Shown here piece after piece: positions 4,868-5,509 of a stretch of DNA of 5,509 nucleotides (its first letter is position 1; each line of letters starts with the position of its first letter). Below the pieces are notes generated by a model. It did not search any database. It was not told the origin of the DNA and saw only the letters and a list, made by a program, of their open reading frames with translations. This stretch comes from an uncultured Alphaproteobacteria bacterium. GTDB taxonomy: Bacteria > Pseudomonadota > Alphaproteobacteria > Rs-D84. The translations under genes and the position numbers were made by a program. Where the stretch lies: contig CAMZAC010000050.1 of assembly GCA_947304085.1 (NCBI GenBank), positions 1 through 5,509 on the forward strand, written 5' to 3'.

Positions 4868-5509
4868 ATTCTTTATCTGATAATTTTTGGATTTCTTTTT
4901 TTATCTTGGCCAAGGCATTTGTTCTTTCACGTATTTTGCCATAGAAATCAGATTTAGATAAATTCGCTGCATATTCCAACGCATGCGACCATGCCAAAGC
5001 ATCACTGTTGCCATGCGTTTTTATTGAAAAACCATTTAACCCCAAAAATACAGCACCAGCATAGGAACGTGGGTCAACCTTGTTTTTTAATCTTTTAAAC
5101 AAATGTATCAAGAAAAATGTTCCGAGTATTGCCAACCAAGATTTCTTGTAATTTGCCTTTATAACGCGTGAAATCAACTTTGCGGTTCCTTCCACCGTTT
5201 TTAACATAACATTGCCTGTAAAGCCATCTGTGACGACTACTTGGACATTTCCAGCAGAGATATCTGTCCCTTCTACAAAACCAATGTATTCGTATGGCAA
5301 TTCATCACTGTGTTCTGTTAAAATTTTGTTTAATCTTTGTAGTGTTTCGCTGCCCTTGGTTTCTTCTTCACCAATATTCAATATACCAACCTTTGGACGC
5401 TTCATACCACCAATGATTTCAGCATATACACTGCCCAGTATAGAAAAATCAAACAGAATTTCTTCATCACACTGAACATTTGCACCTAAATCTAACCCAA
5501 CCACACGTG
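4866..5509 (-). CDS. plsX: Phosphate acyltransferase PlsX, 5'-truncated by the window edge
   Basis: PlsX converts acyl-ACP and phosphate to acyl-phosphate, the donor that PlsY uses to acylate glycerol-3-phosphate in phospholipid synthesis; it acts at the inner face of the membrane. The frame is open to the right edge: 213 full codons are visible of the usual 320-350, and the GTG at 5504 is internal. Family hallmarks in order: LDLGANVQCDEE near the visible N-terminus, the FSILGSVYAE helix, KVGILNIGEEETKG, YIGFVEGTDI, VVVTDGFTGNVMLKTVEG, DPRSYAGAVFLGLNGFSIKTHGNSDA, and a lysine-rich helical tail (KIKKEIQKLSDKE). The segment with SWLAILGTFFLIHLFKRL is the hydrophobic region before DPRSYAG, consistent with membrane association. 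In many Proteobacteria fabH directly follows plsX. Here a terminator overlapping the stop codon ends the transcript, so that linkage is absent. Any rpmF or other upstream partner lies outside the window. Confidence 0.95.
   Translation of the reverse strand, partial: RVVGLDLGANVQCDEEILFDFSILGSVYAEIIGGMKRPKVGILNIGEEETKGSETLQRLNKILTEHSDELPYEYIGFVEGTDISAGNVQVVVTDGFTGNVMLKTVEGTAKLISRVIKANYKKSWLAILGTFFLIHLFKRLKNKVDPRSYAGAVFLGLNGFSIKTHGNSDALAWSHALEYAANLSKSDFYGKIRERTNALAKIKKEIQKLSDKE

Noticed and set aside
5212..5475. Plus-strand 87-residue frame opposite plsX
   Set aside because: It lies entirely within the recognisable plsX coding region on the other strand and has no independent support.

Overview
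This is an AT-rich bacterial window. It uses the standard bacterial code (the LDH gene ends in TGA), is compactly organised, and has intrinsic terminators between most genes. Two genes run off the edges and are recognisable housekeeping or metabolic genes: an L-lactate dehydrogenase (left edge, + strand, N-terminus missing) and plsX of phospholipid synthesis (right edge, - strand, N-terminus missing). PlsX places the source in Bacteria. The secreted, cysteine-rich protein in the middle resembles large uncharacterised exported proteins that I associate with low-GC, gut-associated Alphaproteobacteria. That taxonomic guess rests on recall and is weak.

Layout: (1) 1-810, lactate dehydrogenase, ending at a terminator-like hairpin (835-881). 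(2) 885-1190, a 101-residue protein of the YjdJ-like small GNAT family whose acetyl-CoA-binding glycines are replaced. Its Shine-Dalgarno sequence lies inside the 3' arm of the preceding hairpin. (3) 1257-1592 on the - strand, a 111-residue protein I do not recognise. It has its own strong terminator (1199-1223), a GAAA-loop hairpin before that terminator, and a good sigma70-type promoter about 170 bases upstream, which implies a long AT-rich leader. (4) 1593-1984, a 392-base divergent intergenic region holding both outward-facing promoters and a 12-bp inverted repeat. (5) 1985-4744, a 919-residue exported protein with 32 cysteines and a repeated C-x6-C motif, apparently transcribed alone. (6) 4745-4867, a convergent terminator region with three hairpins. 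(7) 4866-5509, the C-terminal two thirds of plsX on the - strand.

The genes do not form one pathway. LDH recycles NADH in fermentation and PlsX makes acyl-phosphate for membrane lipid synthesis. The two genes in between are small and of unknown role, and the large exported protein is a monocistronic envelope or surface candidate. I see no mobile element, CRISPR array, tRNA, rRNA or phage gene. The most interesting object is the 919-residue protein. Its tandem heptad-spaced cysteine pairs, charge-segregated disordered N-terminal region and C-terminal receptor-like cysteine module do not match a family I can name.
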